64,000 bases of DNA from Papio anubis (lineage: Eukaryota; Chordata; Mammalia; Primates; Cercopithecidae). The stretch spans positions 101,821,407-101,885,406 of the forward strand of contig NC_044984.1 in assembly GCF_008728515.1 (NCBI RefSeq), given 5' to 3'. Both the position numbers and the translations under genes were made by a program. The notes beneath the pieces are model-generated. The model ran no database searches. It saw only the letters and a list, made by a program, of their open reading frames with translations, and was not told the DNA's origin. Below are positions 10,757-21,034 of this stretch, in pieces. Numbering within the stretch: position 1 is the first letter of the stretch; each line of letters begins with the position of its first letter.

Positions 10757-11035
10757 AGTGTTTTCAAACTGCCCGTGTCGACCCATTAGTGGATCATGAT
10801 GTCACTTTTGTTGCTGCTGTTTCGGCATTTTTTATTACTAAGATGGAAGAGAAGTGAAAAGGAAAACAAATGAGAAGGCCTCACTTGTAGTAAGGGTCAC
10901 TGTTATTCCCCATTAATTTTTTTAATGGAAATCATGAAGAGTGTGCGTGTGGGTGTGGGTGTGTGCGCACACCAAGCTGTGATATAAAATATATTCTTAC
11001 TCTGAGTCACAGTCAAAAATATTTGAAAAAAACAA
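10757..11035 (+). mobile_element. hAT-like DNA transposon fossil
   Basis: The left end CAGTGTTTTCAAACTGCC, then GACCCATTAGTGGATCATG, and a right end near ATATTTGAAAAA fit an old hAT non-autonomous element ('not in use of consensus' identification by eye). The same left-end motif recurs at 44,577. A GTGTG-rich run lies inside at 10,943-10,970. Confidence 0.5.
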
Positions 11036-11141
11036 GATTGGATTAGAATCTTAGAAAAATATCCCTTGACTAATTTCCTGATTATAGAAACATTAAACTG
11101 TAATGGTCATCTGTATCATTCATCCATTATTCATTATTTTT

Positions 11142-11424
11142 TATTTTTTTGGAGACACAGTCTCACTCTGTCACCCAGGCTGGAGTGCAGTGGCATGATC
11201 TCAGCTCGCTGCAACCTCCACCTCCTGAGTTTCTCCTGCCTCAGCCTCCCAAGTAGCTGGGATTACAGGCATCTGCCACCACAGCCGGCTAATTTTTTGT
11301 ATTGTTAGTAGAGGCAGGGTTCCACCATGTTATCCAGGCTGGTCTTGAATTCCTGACCTCAGGTGATCCACCCACCTCGACCTCCCAAAGTGCTGGGATT
11401 ACAGGCATGAGACACCACCCCTGG
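11142..11424 (-). mobile_element. Alu
   Basis: Reverse Alu from GGAGACACAGTCTCACTCTG to ACCCCTGGCC. The flanks share an imperfect TTATTCATTATT / TTATTCGTTATTC duplication. Confidence 0.93.
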
Positions 11425-11738
11425 CCCCGTTATTCGTTATTCACTATTTATTTATCCAAAAAGTCATCTACTTGAGTTCCCTACCCTGTTGTCTCACCCC
11501 CTGTTAGATGTGAAGGTAAAACATTTAGGAGAAAGTGAGTAGCTCCGTGTGTCTGGAGCCACCAATCAGGCAGTGAGGACGAAAGCAGGAGTGTGACAGG
11601 CCCACCGTATGAAGGTGCCCGTCTTCAAAGGAGGCACCTTTGCTGAGACTATGTGGTTCAGGCAGGGTGAGGAGTGGACTTTAACTACTGGCTTTGGCAT
11701 TCTGTCTCCCCTCACCTGCTAGTTGGTTTAAATTATTT
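11425..11738. other. Unique intronic sequence
   Basis: Nothing recognised. Confidence 0.4.
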
Positions 11739-11739
11739 A

Positions 11740-11890
11740 GCACTTGTCTATTGGTACTATTTTATTTCCAGACTATTTTGTCCATGCCAGTATCATCTCT
11801 TCAGTTTTAAATGATTTGAATGTGTCCTCTTCTTTTGCATCTCCAAAATGCCGAGCAGGGTTGGAAACACAGCAGGTATTCAGTAAGTGC
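11740..11890 (+). mobile_element. L2 LINE 3' fragment (weak)
   Basis: Ends with GAAACACAGCAGGTATTCAG and TAAGTGCTTCC, an L2-like terminus. The rest is diverged. Confidence 0.4.
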
Positions 11891-11999
11891 TTCCACTGTA
11901 TTGACAGATACTTGTTCTTTAGGTCTCTGATAAGACATCCCTTCATTCCTAACCTTCTCCTACCATAGAGCATTTAAGAAATGGTTTTGCAGCTATGTG

Positions 12000-12130
12000 T
12001 GTAACAACCTGTCTTCTTCACTTACACTGGGAGTTCACTGAGCATGGGATTATGTGTATTCTCTCCATCACTATATCCTCAACCCCAAACACAGCACAAT
12101 GTCTGCCTTGTTCCTTGTATCCTCAGTAGG
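12000..12130 (+). mobile_element. L2 LINE 3' fragment
   Basis: CTGGGAGTTCACTGAGCATG, CACTATATCCTCAACCCC and CACAGCACAATGTCTGCC are in L2 order. Confidence 0.5.
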
Positions 12131-12144
12131 ATACTTGGTAGGTG

Positions 12145-12357
12145 TATCTGTTAGTTTTCACCACAGTAACGGTGAGTAACTAACATCCCCACTATCTCAG
12201 TGGCATACCAAATAAGCATATGTCTTTGCGGGCAGCCGGGGCAGCTCTAAGCTGCAGGCCAGTTCTGGATCTGCTCTGTGTGTCTCTCATGCCAGGCTAG
12301 CCAGAGCATGTTTTTCTTCTCTTTTCCCACCTTCAGATCTGCAGTTTTGCAGACAAT
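12145..12357. repeat. Ancient interspersed repeat, left part (family unresolved)
   Basis: CTGTTAGTTTTCACCACAG, CTCAGTGGCATACCAAATAAGC and GCAGCCGGGGCAGCTCTAAG resemble an old LTR-like mammalian repeat. It continues after the Alu at 12,697. Confidence 0.4.
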
Positions 12358-12370
12358 GCATGTTTTTCTT

Positions 12371-12693
12371 TTTTCTTTTTCTTTCTTTCTTTTTCTTTCT
12401 TTTTTTTTTTTTTGACAGTCTTGCTCTGTTGCCTAGGCTGGAGTGCAGTGGCATGATCTTGGTTCATCACAGCCTCCACCTCCCGGGTTCAAGCAATTCT
12501 CCTGCCTCAGCCTCCCTAGTAGCTGGGACTACAGATACATGCCACCCACACCCAGCTAATTTTTATAGTTTTAATAGAGACGGGGTTTTACCATGTTGGC
12601 CAGGCTGGTCTCGAACTCCTGACCTCAGGTGATCTGCCTTCCTTGGCTTCCCAAATTGCTGGGATTATGGGCGTGAGCCACCATGCCAGGCCT
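12371..12693 (-). mobile_element. Alu with T/C-rich head
   Basis: A TTTCTTTC-type head, then an Alu reverse complement ending CACCATGCCAGGCC. It is flanked by a perfect 13-bp duplication GCATGTTTTTCTT at 12,358 and 12,697. A third copy of that 13-mer sits at 12,306. Confidence 0.95.
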
Positions 12694-12696
12694 AGG

Positions 12697-12870
12697 GCAT
12701 GTTTTTCTTATGACCAAGGCAGGAGGCGCAAGAGAGCAAGTTCGATTTTACAAGTAGTCTTCAGGCTTTTGACTCCATCGTGTTTGTTAACATAGCTTTG
12801 ACCGAAGTAAATCAAGTAGTCAAGCCCAAAGTCAAGAGGAAAGGAAATGCACTCGACTTAGGGAGTTTGG
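12697..12870. repeat. Ancient interspersed repeat, right part
   Basis: CTTATGACCAAGGCAGGAGG, then GCGCAAGAGAGCAAG and AGCCCAAAGTCAAGAGG, continues the element broken by the Alu. Confidence 0.4.
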
Positions 12871-13557
12871 GGTGGCAAAGGAAAGAGTGAATATTTCCGA
12901 ATCATCCACCCAAGTAAGTTCCCAGCTTCTCACTGAATGTTTATGGAATGGAAAGGAAGGGAAGAGAATAATTGGATTGCAGGGATTTCCCGTGGGTATT
13001 GACCATACAGGTTACAAAAGCCCATGGGGACTCTTCTGCCTCCTGACATACAGCTCTACAGAGAAAGCCGGAAGCCTTGTCAAACAGGTAACAGCCCGAC
13101 CATCCAGAGCTAGAGTTGTTGAGCAAACAAAGTGAGCCCTCAGAAGCAATTTTAGGCAAAGACTGTTCCCCCAGGGCACTGAGGGACCACAACTGCCTTT
13201 GTGGGGAGAACAAGGGGAGCGACCACCAGAGTCACAAGAAGTCACGTCTAGGAGTGGATAGCAACCCTTCCAGGCATGAGGAGAGGATTCTGTTTTGTGT
13301 CCTTTGGAAATGCGTGTGTCCAGATGAATGCCCACATGCTTGCTAAAAGCAGTAGTCAGGACTTCTAAGAGACCTTTGCAAATAGCTGGGCATCCATTTC
13401 TAAAAAGAGTCCAGAGCACTGGTTCCTACACTGGCTTTCTTTGCAGTACCAGCTCTGGTGTGGTTTGAGATTATGCGAAATGTTGCACCCCTGCCTCGGT
13501 TAACTGAAAAATAACAATATGTTTTCCTTTCATTCTCTGTCTCCCTTCTGACTGCAG
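12871..13557. other. Unique intron flank before the exon
   Basis: No repeats recognised. It ends in a strong polypyrimidine tract (13,520-13,553) and CAG. Overlapping frames of 76-135 codons on both strands have no support. Confidence 0.6.
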
Positions 13558-13707
13558 GGGTGCTGTGCCTACCAGACAGCCTGAATCTTCACAGAGACCC
13601 ACAGCGGTCAAACAAGCCGGGAGAACTGCCCATGTTCAGCCAGTCGGAGCTGAGGACCATCGAGCAGTCCTTGCTGGCCACGCGCGTAGGCAGCATCGCA
13701 GAACTGA
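13558..13707 (+). CDS. ABTB3: Internal coding exon of ABTB3/BTBD11 (upstream of the two)
   Basis: A 150-bp exon lies between a pyrimidine-rich tract ending CTGACTGCAG (AG at 13,556-13,557) and the donor GTAAGT at 13,708. It opens with two bases finishing a Gly codon (G|GG), then reads VLCLPDSLNLHRDPQ, continues through PMFSQSELRTIEQSLLATRV and GSIAEL, and ends with the first base of a Ser codon. From memory, ABTB2 has GVLSLP followed by ELRTLEQSLLATCVGSISEL at the same place, so the family is clear and the differences point to the paralogue ABTB3. The segment falls in the region between the N-terminal histone-fold-like domain and the ankyrin repeats. ABTB3 is reported as a neuronal protein of excitatory synapses on inhibitory interneurons that binds PSD-95. 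That role is literature knowledge and is not visible in this exon. The exon number (probably 2) is inferred. Confidence 0.93.
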
Positions 13708-13879
13708 GTAAGTAGATGTTGGTTCTCCAGCTCTCATGCCTCAAGACGTATCCTGTCTGTGCCCGAAGTGACACAGTGTCCTCATGCCAATCCCTCAGGG
13801 CACTACTTTGTAATCAGTGGGGTGACACCTTTTATTGAGTGCCTGCTGTGTACACTAAACAATGCCAGTAGCATGGGGA

Positions 13880-14060
13880 AGGTAAGAGCTCTGAAGCTGG
13901 TACATTTCCTGGTTCCACCATAAATCGGGTCAGGTTCCTAAGCTTTTCTGAACCTCAGTTTCCTTTTCTATTAAATAGAGAAAATACCAATGCCTACCCA
14001 GAGTGTAGCTGCAGTGATTCAATGAGCTCACATCCATAAAGGTGTCAACATAAATAACAA
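13880..14060 (+). mobile_element. MIR SINE
   Basis: AGAGCTCTGAAGCTGG, CTGAACCTCAGTTTCC and AGTGATTCAATGAGCTCAC match MIR in order. It starts about 170 bp after the exon. Confidence 0.65.
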
Positions 14061-14332
14061 GCAGAGAAGGAGATTCTCTAAAAGAAAATCATGTTTATCT
14101 GGGAATAGGCCTTGCAATGAGAATATGCATGCCAGAGTATATTCTCAGAGAAATACTATGTGTGTATTTGGGGGCTAAAGGAAGACAATGGTCCTTAATG
14201 GAAAAGTGAGGAGGAGGATTACAAAATTGTTTTTGAGATAATTATCCTTGGCTACAAGGATCAATAAATAACAAGGGTGGCACCAGTCTGAGATTGGACT
14301 GGCAGTTGCTGGTCACATGTCTTCATATAAGT

Positions 14333-14335
<3 letters not shown>

Positions 14336-14365
<30 letters not shown>
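14336..14365. repeat. (TG)n microsatellite
   Basis: About 15 uninterrupted GT/TG dinucleotides. Confidence 0.97.
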
Positions 14366-14368
<3 letters not shown>

Positions 14369-14539
14369 AGGATACCATGGCCTTTGTGCAAGGCTGTGAT
14401 TTTTGCAGAGGTTTTCTGTGATAGTTCTTGTTATCAGGCATTTGTGCATGAGAATCTTCCCTTCATGGCCTTCCCTGACTCTCTTCATCAGGGATTTTAA
14501 CACAAATGATTCCATTTTAATTCTGACAGCTTTCACAAG

Positions 14540-14595
14540 AGGGTTTGCCAAGGTGCCTGGCACATGGTAAATACTCTATAAATGGCTGGCTACTG
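14540..14595 (+). mobile_element. MIR/L2 3' tail fragment
   Basis: AGGTGCCTGGCACATGGTAA, then ATACTCTATAAATGGCTGG, is the shared terminal motif of MIR and L2. Confidence 0.5.
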
Positions 14596-14624
14596 TTGAT
14601 TTCCACAGTGAGATCCACTTAAAT

Positions 14625-14979
14625 CATATATCAGGTCACATCTTTCCTCTGTTCAGAGTCCTCCACTGGCTCTGGTTCAGTGGTTCCCCATCTGACCCAC
14701 AGGAAAAGCCAAAGCCCCAGAATTACTTCCAGCTCCCCCCATCCCCTACCCTCCCCAGACACCCTCCTCCATCTTCCCTCTGTCCCCTACTTGTTCCTTG
14801 AACACAGCAGGCATAGCACAGGACCTTTGCACTTACTTTTCCCTCTGCCTGAACTGCTCTTCCTCCAGGTATCCCCATGGCTCACTCCCTCACTACCTTC
14901 ACATTTCACCCAAATATTACCTTCTCAATGAAGCTTTCCGTGACCATTGTATTTAAAATCATAATACTCTGAGGACCCT
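14625..14979 (+). mobile_element. L2 LINE, part 1 of 3 (split)
   Basis: GTCCTCCACTGGCTCTGG, GACCTTTGCACTTACTTTTCC, CTCTGCCTGAACTGCTCTTC and AATGAAGCTTTCCGTGACC are clear L2 landmarks. It continues at 15,347 and 15,605 after insertions. Confidence 0.8.
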
Positions 14980-15346
14980 TGTCTTAGTCAACTTGGGTCA
15001 CTATAATGAAATACCATAGACAGCGTGACTTAAAACACAGACATTTATTCCTCATGGTTCTGGGGGCTGGGAAGTCCAAGATAGAGGTGCAGGACAATTC
15101 AGTTCCTGGTGAGGTCTCACTTCCTAGCTTGCAGATGGGTACCTTCTCCCTGTGTTCTCATAGGGTGGTGGGGTGGGGGAAGGGATTCCTCTTCTTATAA
15201 GTCCTCCAACCCTATCATGAGGTTCCACCCTCATGGACTCACCTAACCCTAATCATTTGCCAAAGGCTCTATCTCCAAATACTATCACATTGAAGGGCAG
15301 GGCTTCAACATATGGATTTGGGGTGATGAACTTTCAGACTATGGCA
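14980..15346 (-). mobile_element. MLT1-type MaLR LTR inserted in L2
   Basis: Reverse LTR from TGTCTTAGTCAACTTGGG through TTCTGGGGGCTGGGAAGTCC and CAACATATGGATTTGGGG to ATGGCA. The flanks ACCCT (14,975) and ACTCT (15,347) are a plausible 5-bp duplication with one change. Confidence 0.8.
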
Positions 15347-15410
15347 ACTCTTCTCCCCTTCATTGCTTTACTTTTATCCCCAGAAGTTACCATCCTAAGA
15401 TATACTCTAT
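15347..15410 (+). mobile_element. L2 LINE, part 2 of 3
   Basis: CCCCTTCATTGCTTTACTTTT continues the L2 between two insertions. Confidence 0.5.
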
Positions 15411-15604
15411 ATTTTTGTTTTTTAATAATAGGTTTATTGAGATATAGTTCGTATACAATTTACCTTTGTAGAGCATACAGTTCAGCAGTTTTTAGTATAT
15501 TTACCAGGATATGCAACCATGACTATAATCAATTTTAGAACATTTGTATTACCGCAACGAGAAACCCAGTACCCATCATCAACTACTCCCCTCCCCTCCC
15601 ACTC
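15411..15604 (-). mobile_element. L1M 3' UTR fragment
   Basis: TTATTGAGATATAGTTCGTA, AGTTCAGCAGTTTTTAGTAT and TTTAGAACATTTGTATTACC match the reverse strand of old L1M 3' UTRs. Confidence 0.75.
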
Positions 15605-15737
15605 ACACTCTGTATTTTTTTTTTAATTATTTCTCTATCCCCCTAGTATATAGAACATAGTAGAAACATTTTATTTGCTCACTGATGTAACCCTAGCACC
15701 AGGAATACTGCTTGGCATATAGTAGGCCCTCAGGAAA
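15605..15737 (+). mobile_element. L2 LINE, part 3 of 3
   Basis: ACCCTAGCACCAGGAATACTG, then CTTGGCATATAGTAGGCCCTC, is the L2 3' end. Confidence 0.65.
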
Positions 15738-15738
15738 C

Positions 15739-15858
15739 ATGAAGGAAGGAAGAGAAAGAGAGAGTGGTTGGGAAATGGGAAAAGGAGGGAAAGAAGGGAA
15801 GGGAAGGGAAAGGGAAGGGAAGGGAAGGGAAAGGAAGGAGGGAGGGAGGGAAAAGAGG
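15739..15858. repeat. Purine-rich (GGAA/GGGA)n tract
   Basis: About 120 bp of almost pure A/G built on GAAGG, GGGAA and GGAGG units. Confidence 0.92.
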
Positions 15859-15859
15859 T

Positions 15860-16949
15860 AGAAAGATGCAAAGAAGGAAGGGATAATCAAGGTTGAGGTA
15901 TCCCAAGTTTAAGTAATAATTTACCATGCTTATATACCCCCAAATTCAGGACTGTGCTCTCTGAGTCTGACCAACCACAGGAAAATAATCCTGTATTTAC
16001 TTATGATCCAATTGATTATCAAAAAATTTAGCTGAGTATTAGTTACTGATGGAATTGAAGCATTGATCACAGAAATGCTAGAATGTGTTAAAGTGGGAGT
16101 TGGTATTGAAATTCCAGCAAATCCTAAACTATGAAGGGATTTAAGACCCAAAATGCAACTTCCACTTCTTCCCAGAGGAATTCCCTGGACACCCAGATAG
16201 GCACCCTCCATTAAGCTTACGGCCTGCACCCTGGAAAGGGAGTCAGTAGCTGATCAAAGCTATAGGGGGTGCTTATGGCCACTAGAGAGCTACTTTCCTG
16301 GCATCTGAATTTGGAAATTGAGCTTCCCATTCCCTTCAAACCTCTGAAGTTACAAAACGCCTCCTGTCACAGGGCCTCCTAGCTACTGGTCAGTCCTGTG
16401 ATTCTTCTGAGACTTTTGGGTGCCACAACACCTTTGGCAATCTGGCGAAACCTGTGGACCCTGTCTCAGAATAATATTTTTAAATGCATAATGTGCAAAT
16501 GATTACAAAGGAAACTGATTACATTAAAATCCAATCATCATAATATTTTTAATCTCAATTGTGGTATAGTAGTTCTCTGTTGTTTTTTTTTTAATTAGCA
16601 TGTGACATAACAAGATCTAGCAGCAGGTCAGATGTCCCCATGATTTGGGGGTAATATGTGTGAATGCTGTTTTGAGATGTCTGCTACAAGTGGAATGGGG
16701 TAAGGAAATATCTGCATTTTAATACGTACTTAGGGCATTCAGAGGCAGAAGGTCCAAGCAGCATTCTTGGAGAAACATTGCTCTAAGAAGAAGTGCTACA
16801 CATTTGGGACTTCAGTATTTTCCAGGACATGCTCATGACCCTAGAAATGTAGGATCTGGCTACCGAGTTGGGACATAGCTTTGTGGGACAACCCCAGAAG
16901 AGGCCCTCATACCATGTGGCTCACACGCACTGTCCCTAGGGTCTGAAAG
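15860..16949. other. Unique intronic sequence
   Basis: About 1.1 kb with no recognised repeat, exon or RNA gene. Confidence 0.5.
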
Positions 16950-17345
16950 CTTTGTCCTGGGATGTCTCAAAGTCCTCCCGCGGCCTCCAGCACCTGGATT
17001 GGGCTATGCATAATTCCAGCGCTCTCTTCCAAGAAAGGATTTGCTAAACAAATCTGCTCTTTGCCTAACAGGCAGCCTGCAGGAGCTGCTTGCCGCATAA
17101 ATTGTTTTTAAGGACAATTTGCTCTGTAAATTAAATGCTGTCCTCATTGAATGTTGACTTTTGCATATGAGTTGTTGGCACACAAATGGGTGTTGCTAAT
17201 TGCGAATGGGTTTTGTACATTAACTAAGTCAGCCCCATAGAATGTGCACACAAGGAAACACTTTGATAAGTCACGTCAGCGGCTGAAAGGAATAAAATTG
17301 CCTTTTTTTCTGATCTGACTGTCATTTAGACTGGCTTGCTCTGTG
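16950..17345. promoter_or_regulatory. Candidate intronic cis-regulatory element
   Basis: A repeat-free block has closely spaced sites resembling known factor motifs: POU-like TTTGCATATGAG near 17,159; homeodomain-type GCTAATTGCGAATG near 17,195; MAF half-site-like ACTAAGTCAGCC near 17,223; and TGATAAGTCACGTCAGC at 17,264-17,280, which combines GATA-, CRE- and MARE-like parts. The composition looks like conserved non-coding DNA. This is inference: no conservation data were available. Confidence 0.3.
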
Positions 17346-17554
17346 GTCTGAATCAATACAGCCTTGCTCTCTGTGTACATAGAGAGCTGTTCTTCATATT
17401 CAAAGGTTGCTCTGCCAATGTGGATGGTAGAAACCACTGTTTTTGCAGCAGAGGTGAGATGGAGAGTTTGTTCTCAGTCATCCCTGCTCTTGTTGAAACA
17501 GGGACACGTCTGGCTAGGGTCAAGAGGGGAGCCCTATTTTAATAGCTAATAACA

Positions 17555-17775
17555 ATAATAATGGCAGCAGCTGATGTTTAATGAGCCAGGGAACTATGCT
17601 AAGTGTTTACAGGAATTACTTCCAACATGTTATTATTGTCCTCATTCGATGATACGGGAATGGAAGCAAGAGGAGGTTAAACAATTTGTTCAAGATCAAC
17701 CACACCTGTGAATTGAATGGCTCAAAATTGAATCCAGGCTTCTCAAGGCAAAGCTTTTATACTTAACCACGAAAC
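17555..17775 (-). mobile_element. MIR SINE
   Basis: GATGTTTAATGAGCCAGGG, CATGTTATTATTGTCCTC, GAGGTTAAACAATTTGTTC and TTGAATCCAGGCTTC form a reverse MIR. Confidence 0.7.
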
Positions 17776-17984
17776 TACACTCCCTCAAGGGAAGTCCAGA
17801 AGATATTTCCACTCAGACCTGAGATTCTCCACCTCTGTACCATCAGGGTGTCAGTTGGGTCTGCGTTCCCTGCAAATCACTCTGAAGATTTGCAATTTGC
17901 TCTGTAGGGTGCACTGTGGATACTCTCCTGTAAACTAAACTGGAGGTGCGAACATTCACAAAGCTTACAATACCTCCCCAAATA

Positions 17985-18690
17985 CAGCAGGCGCTGCATG
18001 ATGACATTTCAGTCAATGACAGACTACATATATGATGGTGGTCCCATAAGATCATAATACTGGCCAGGTGCAGTGACTCACACCTGTAATCCCAGCACTT
18101 TGGGAGGCTGATGCGAGGGGATTGCTTGAGCCCAGGAGTTTGAGACCATCTTGGGCAACATAGTGAGACTTTGTCTCTACAAAAAACAAAACAAAATTAG
18201 CCAGGTATGGTGGCACGCACCTGTAGTCCCAGCTACTCGGAAGGCTGAAGTGGGAGGATTCCTTGAGCACTGGAGGTCAAGACTGCAGTGAGTCATGATC
18301 ACGCCTCTGCACTCCAGCCTGGGCGACAGAGCAAGATCCTGTCTCAAGAAAAGAAAGAAAGAGAGAAAGAGAGGGGAGAGAGAGAGAGAGAGAGAAAGAA
18401 AAGAAAAGAAAAAAGATGGCTGCATTTTTTACTGTACCTTTTTTATGTTTAGGTATGTTTAGATACACAAGTACTTCCCATTGTGTTACGATTGCCCACA
18501 GTATCAGGACAGACACATACTGTACAGGTGTGTAGCCTGAGAGTGATAGGCTACACGCTACAGCCTAGGTGTGCAGTAGGCTGTACCCCTGGGTTTGTGT
18601 AAGTGCAGTCTACGGTGTTCATCCAACAATGAAATCGTCTAAGGACATATTTCTCAGAACCTGTCCCTGTTGTGAATCAATGCTGGGCTG
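17985..18690 (-). mobile_element. Tigger/mariner-like element, split by Alu (copy 1)
   Basis: It starts CAGCAGGCGCTGCATGATG and ends CAATGCTGGGCTG, giving short inverted ends (CAGC...GCTG), and is flanked by TA at 17,983-17,984 and 18,691-18,692. The inside holds GTGGTCCCATAAGATCATAA and TTAGATACACAAGTACTTCCC, shared with copies at 50,296 and 60,481. TA duplication plus inverted ends suggests a TcMar family; the exact name is not assigned. Confidence 0.7.
18062..18418 (+). mobile_element. Alu with expanded GAAA/GA tail
   Basis: Alu from GGCCAGGTGCAGTGACTCAC through CTGGGCGACAGAGCAAGATC, then a 70-bp AAAGAAAGAGAGAAAGAGAG-type tail at 18,347-18,415. It lies inside the Tigger-like element. Confidence 0.95.
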
Positions 18691-18854
18691 TATTTAGACA
18701 GGGGACCACCTCTGCGGACTGGGACTCCTCCTGGTAGCCCTTGCCTGTTTCCTTGGGGCCTCATATTAAAATCTAGAACTGTCTTGACCACCCGAAATGT
18801 CCAAAGCACTTATCTTTGTCCAGCCTGTTATGGCTTGAGGTAGAAACACATCCC

Positions 18855-19005
18855 CTCTTTCTGGAGCACCTACTGTGTACCAGCTGCTTTGAATACCTTT
18901 AAGGTATTCTTCTCCTTTCGCAGATAAGCAAACTGAGACTTAGGAAGGATAAATGTCTTGCCCAAGGCCACTCATCTAGTAAGTGGCAGTCATAATTAAA
19001 ACCAT
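18855..19005 (-). mobile_element. MIR SINE
   Basis: GGAGCACCTACTGTGTACCAG, AGCAAACTGAGACTTAGG, CTTGCCCAAGGCCACTC and AGTAAGTGGCAG are reverse MIR. Confidence 0.75.
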
Positions 19006-19029
19006 TTTTTCTTTTTCCCTCTGCTGTGC

Positions 19030-19125
19030 TGTGTGCAAATCAGCTTTGTATTGTGAGCACCTAACACCATCACCCACAGCTCAGGAAATGTCCCTTGAAT
19101 GTCGAATGAATAAATGAATGACCTA
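19030..19125 (+). mobile_element. L2 LINE 3' end
   Basis: ACACCATCACCCACAGCTCAG, then GAATGTCGAATGAATAAATG, is an L2 terminus. Confidence 0.5.
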
Positions 19126-19129
19126 AAGT

Positions 19130-19962
19130 GAACTTGTCTGAGAAACAAAAACAGAAGAAAATGCTGCGAGTGGGACTGTTAATGAAACCCAGTCAGACAA
19201 TAAATTTTCTATTGAGCTGAATTTTGAACTCAGGGATGTAGAGCTGAACCTATGCAGGTTCTAAAATATTTGGTAAGCTAAATCAAGAGGCCACAAAAAT
19301 CACCAAACTGACACCAGCTGGCAAGTCTTTGATCCTGAGCTCTGGGAAATTTGCCGGGCGATGGACATCACAGTCGACTTAGAGTCCGGTGGGCGGTCCA
19401 GGTCTTCTTCCCCGAACCAGTGAGTAGGGCTCGGGGAAGTAGGTCCACCCAATCCCCACAGGGCTGTGGGGAAGCAGAGGCCCTGGCTTCTCTCCCTTTA
19501 GGACCAATTTGCTTTTGGTCCCATCTAAGTCCGTATTTGTGTCCTCTGAGACCTTGTCTTGGCTCTTCTGCCTGTCACTCAGCCTTGCCCCCAAGCTCCC
19601 AGTTAAACCCCCAGCTGACAGTCGTTAATTATAATGTTTGCTTTCTGTTAAAAGAAAAAAAAATGAGGACTTCTTCACAAAATGTCTCTTCCTGTTGTCT
19701 TTTCACACTAGACTGTGAACTTGCTGTCCCCAGGCAATTAGGCAATCAAAACAGGGCAATTACTTTCCACCGCATAAAAAGCTTTTCTGGGCTGTCTCTC
19801 CTCAGTGTCACCAGAAGAAAAAGCAACCCCACAAAAAAAGCGCCTTTTGCTTGGACAAAGTTGTCTTTCCCCTTGTTTGAAACGTAAGTGGGCTCTTTTC
19901 TGAGAGTCCCCCACCTCCAGCCCCTAGGGTATAACTGTAATCTTCTCATGTGGCAAAGTGGC
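19130..19962. other. Unique intronic sequence with long open frame
   Basis: No repeats recognised. An open frame of 178 codons (19,351-19,887) begins with TTG rather than ATG and has no domain, so it is not called a gene. It includes a donor-like CCA|GTGAGTAGG near 19,420. Confidence 0.5.
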
Positions 19963-19964
19963 CA

Positions 19965-20280
19965 CTGGCCTACTGATATTTCTTGAATATTCCACCCACG
20001 CCCCTACCACAAGGCCTTTGCACCTGCTGCTCCTTGTGCCTGAAATCTCTTCCCCTAATATTCTCAAAGCTCCCTCACTTCATTCAAGCCTCTTCTAAAA
20101 TGTCACCTCCTCAGAGATGCCCTCCATGACTGCCCCACCCACTGACCCCTCCCCACATCACTCCCTATTTCCTCTTCTGCCTTAATTTTCTTCTTGCACT
20201 TGTTACCACCTGACATGGTATATATTTGTTTCTTTTCTGTCTCCCCCACCAAGACTGTAAATCCCATAAGAGTTGAGACT
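19965..20280 (+). mobile_element. L2 LINE, left part (split)
   Basis: AAGGCCTTTGCACCTGCTGC, TCTAAAATGTCACCTCCTC, GATGCCCTCCATGACTGCCC and TGTCTCCCCCACCAAGACTG are classic L2. An Alu interrupts it. Confidence 0.88.
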
Positions 20281-20573
20281 GTTTTTTTGAGACGGAGTCT
20301 CACTGTTGTCTCCCAGGCTGGAGGGCAATGGCGCTATCTCAGCTCACTTCAGCCTCCGCCTCCTGGATGCAAGCAATTCTTGTGCCTCAGCCTCCCGAGT
20401 AGCTGGGATTACAGGCATGCACTACCTCGCCCGGCTAATTTTTGTATTTTTAGTAGAGACAGGGTTTCACCATGTTGGCCAGGCTGATCTCGAACTCTTG
20501 AGCTCAAGCAATCTGCCTGCCTCAGCCTCCCAAAGTGCTGAGATTACAGGTGTGAGCCACTGCATGTGGCCAA
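20281..20573 (-). mobile_element. Alu inserted in L2
   Basis: Reverse Alu from TTTTTTTGAGACGGAGTCTC to CACTGCATGTGGCC. A short AGACT is shared by both flanks. Confidence 0.95.
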
Positions 20574-20584
20574 GACTTTTTTTT

Positions 20585-20675
20585 TTTTTAATATCACTGC
20601 ATCCCCAATGCCTAAAACAATGTTCAGCACACAGTAGGACACAATAATATTTGCTGAATGAGTTAATGAATGGCA
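20585..20675 (+). mobile_element. L2 LINE, right part
   Basis: ATCACTGCATCCCCAATGCC, then CAGCACACAGTAGGACACAA and TTTGCTGAATGAGTTAATG, completes the L2. Confidence 0.85.
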
Positions 20676-20859
20676 AGCTTCCAGCTGAATCCAGAGGTCA
20701 GCCTTCTCTTGCTGCATCTCTGTTCCTTCATCTCTCCTTCTCCATAAGAATAAATCTTTCATTACTCTGTACCTAATGACCTGGATTATATGTGGTTTTT
20801 TTTCTTTTCTTGTTTCTTTATTTTTTCCTCAAGGAGAAGGGTTTCAGTCAGACGAGTTA

Positions 20860-21030
20860 AACAGCAGTTTATGATACTGCGGAGTGACTTGGTTTCCTCA
20901 TCTGTGCTGTGTGACTTAGGGCAAGTGACTTGATCACTCTGATTTCCGGTTTTATTGTCTGTGAGAAAAGGGTGACAATACCTCCTCTCCCAGGGTTGTC
21001 AGAGGTTTGGGAAATGTACTAGAGTAAGTG
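20860..21030 (+). mobile_element. MIR SINE
   Basis: GTGTGACTTAGGGCAAGTGAC, then TGTGAGAAAAGGGTGACAAT and CCAGGGTTGTCAGAGG, matches MIR. Confidence 0.65.
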
Positions 21031-21034
21031 GTAG

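Larger units (their letters stand above)
1..13557 (+). other. ABTB3: ABTB3 upstream intron (3' part)
   Basis: This is intronic sequence leading to the first exon in the window, and its 5' end lies outside. The family's large first exon and any CpG-rich promoter are not seen here. The content is mostly interspersed repeats and plain unique sequence, listed separately. Confidence 0.85.

Noticed and set aside
19351..19887. 178-codon open frame
   Set aside because: Begins at TTG, has no recognisable domain or repeat of a known protein, and lacks an acceptor matching its donor-like GTGAGT.
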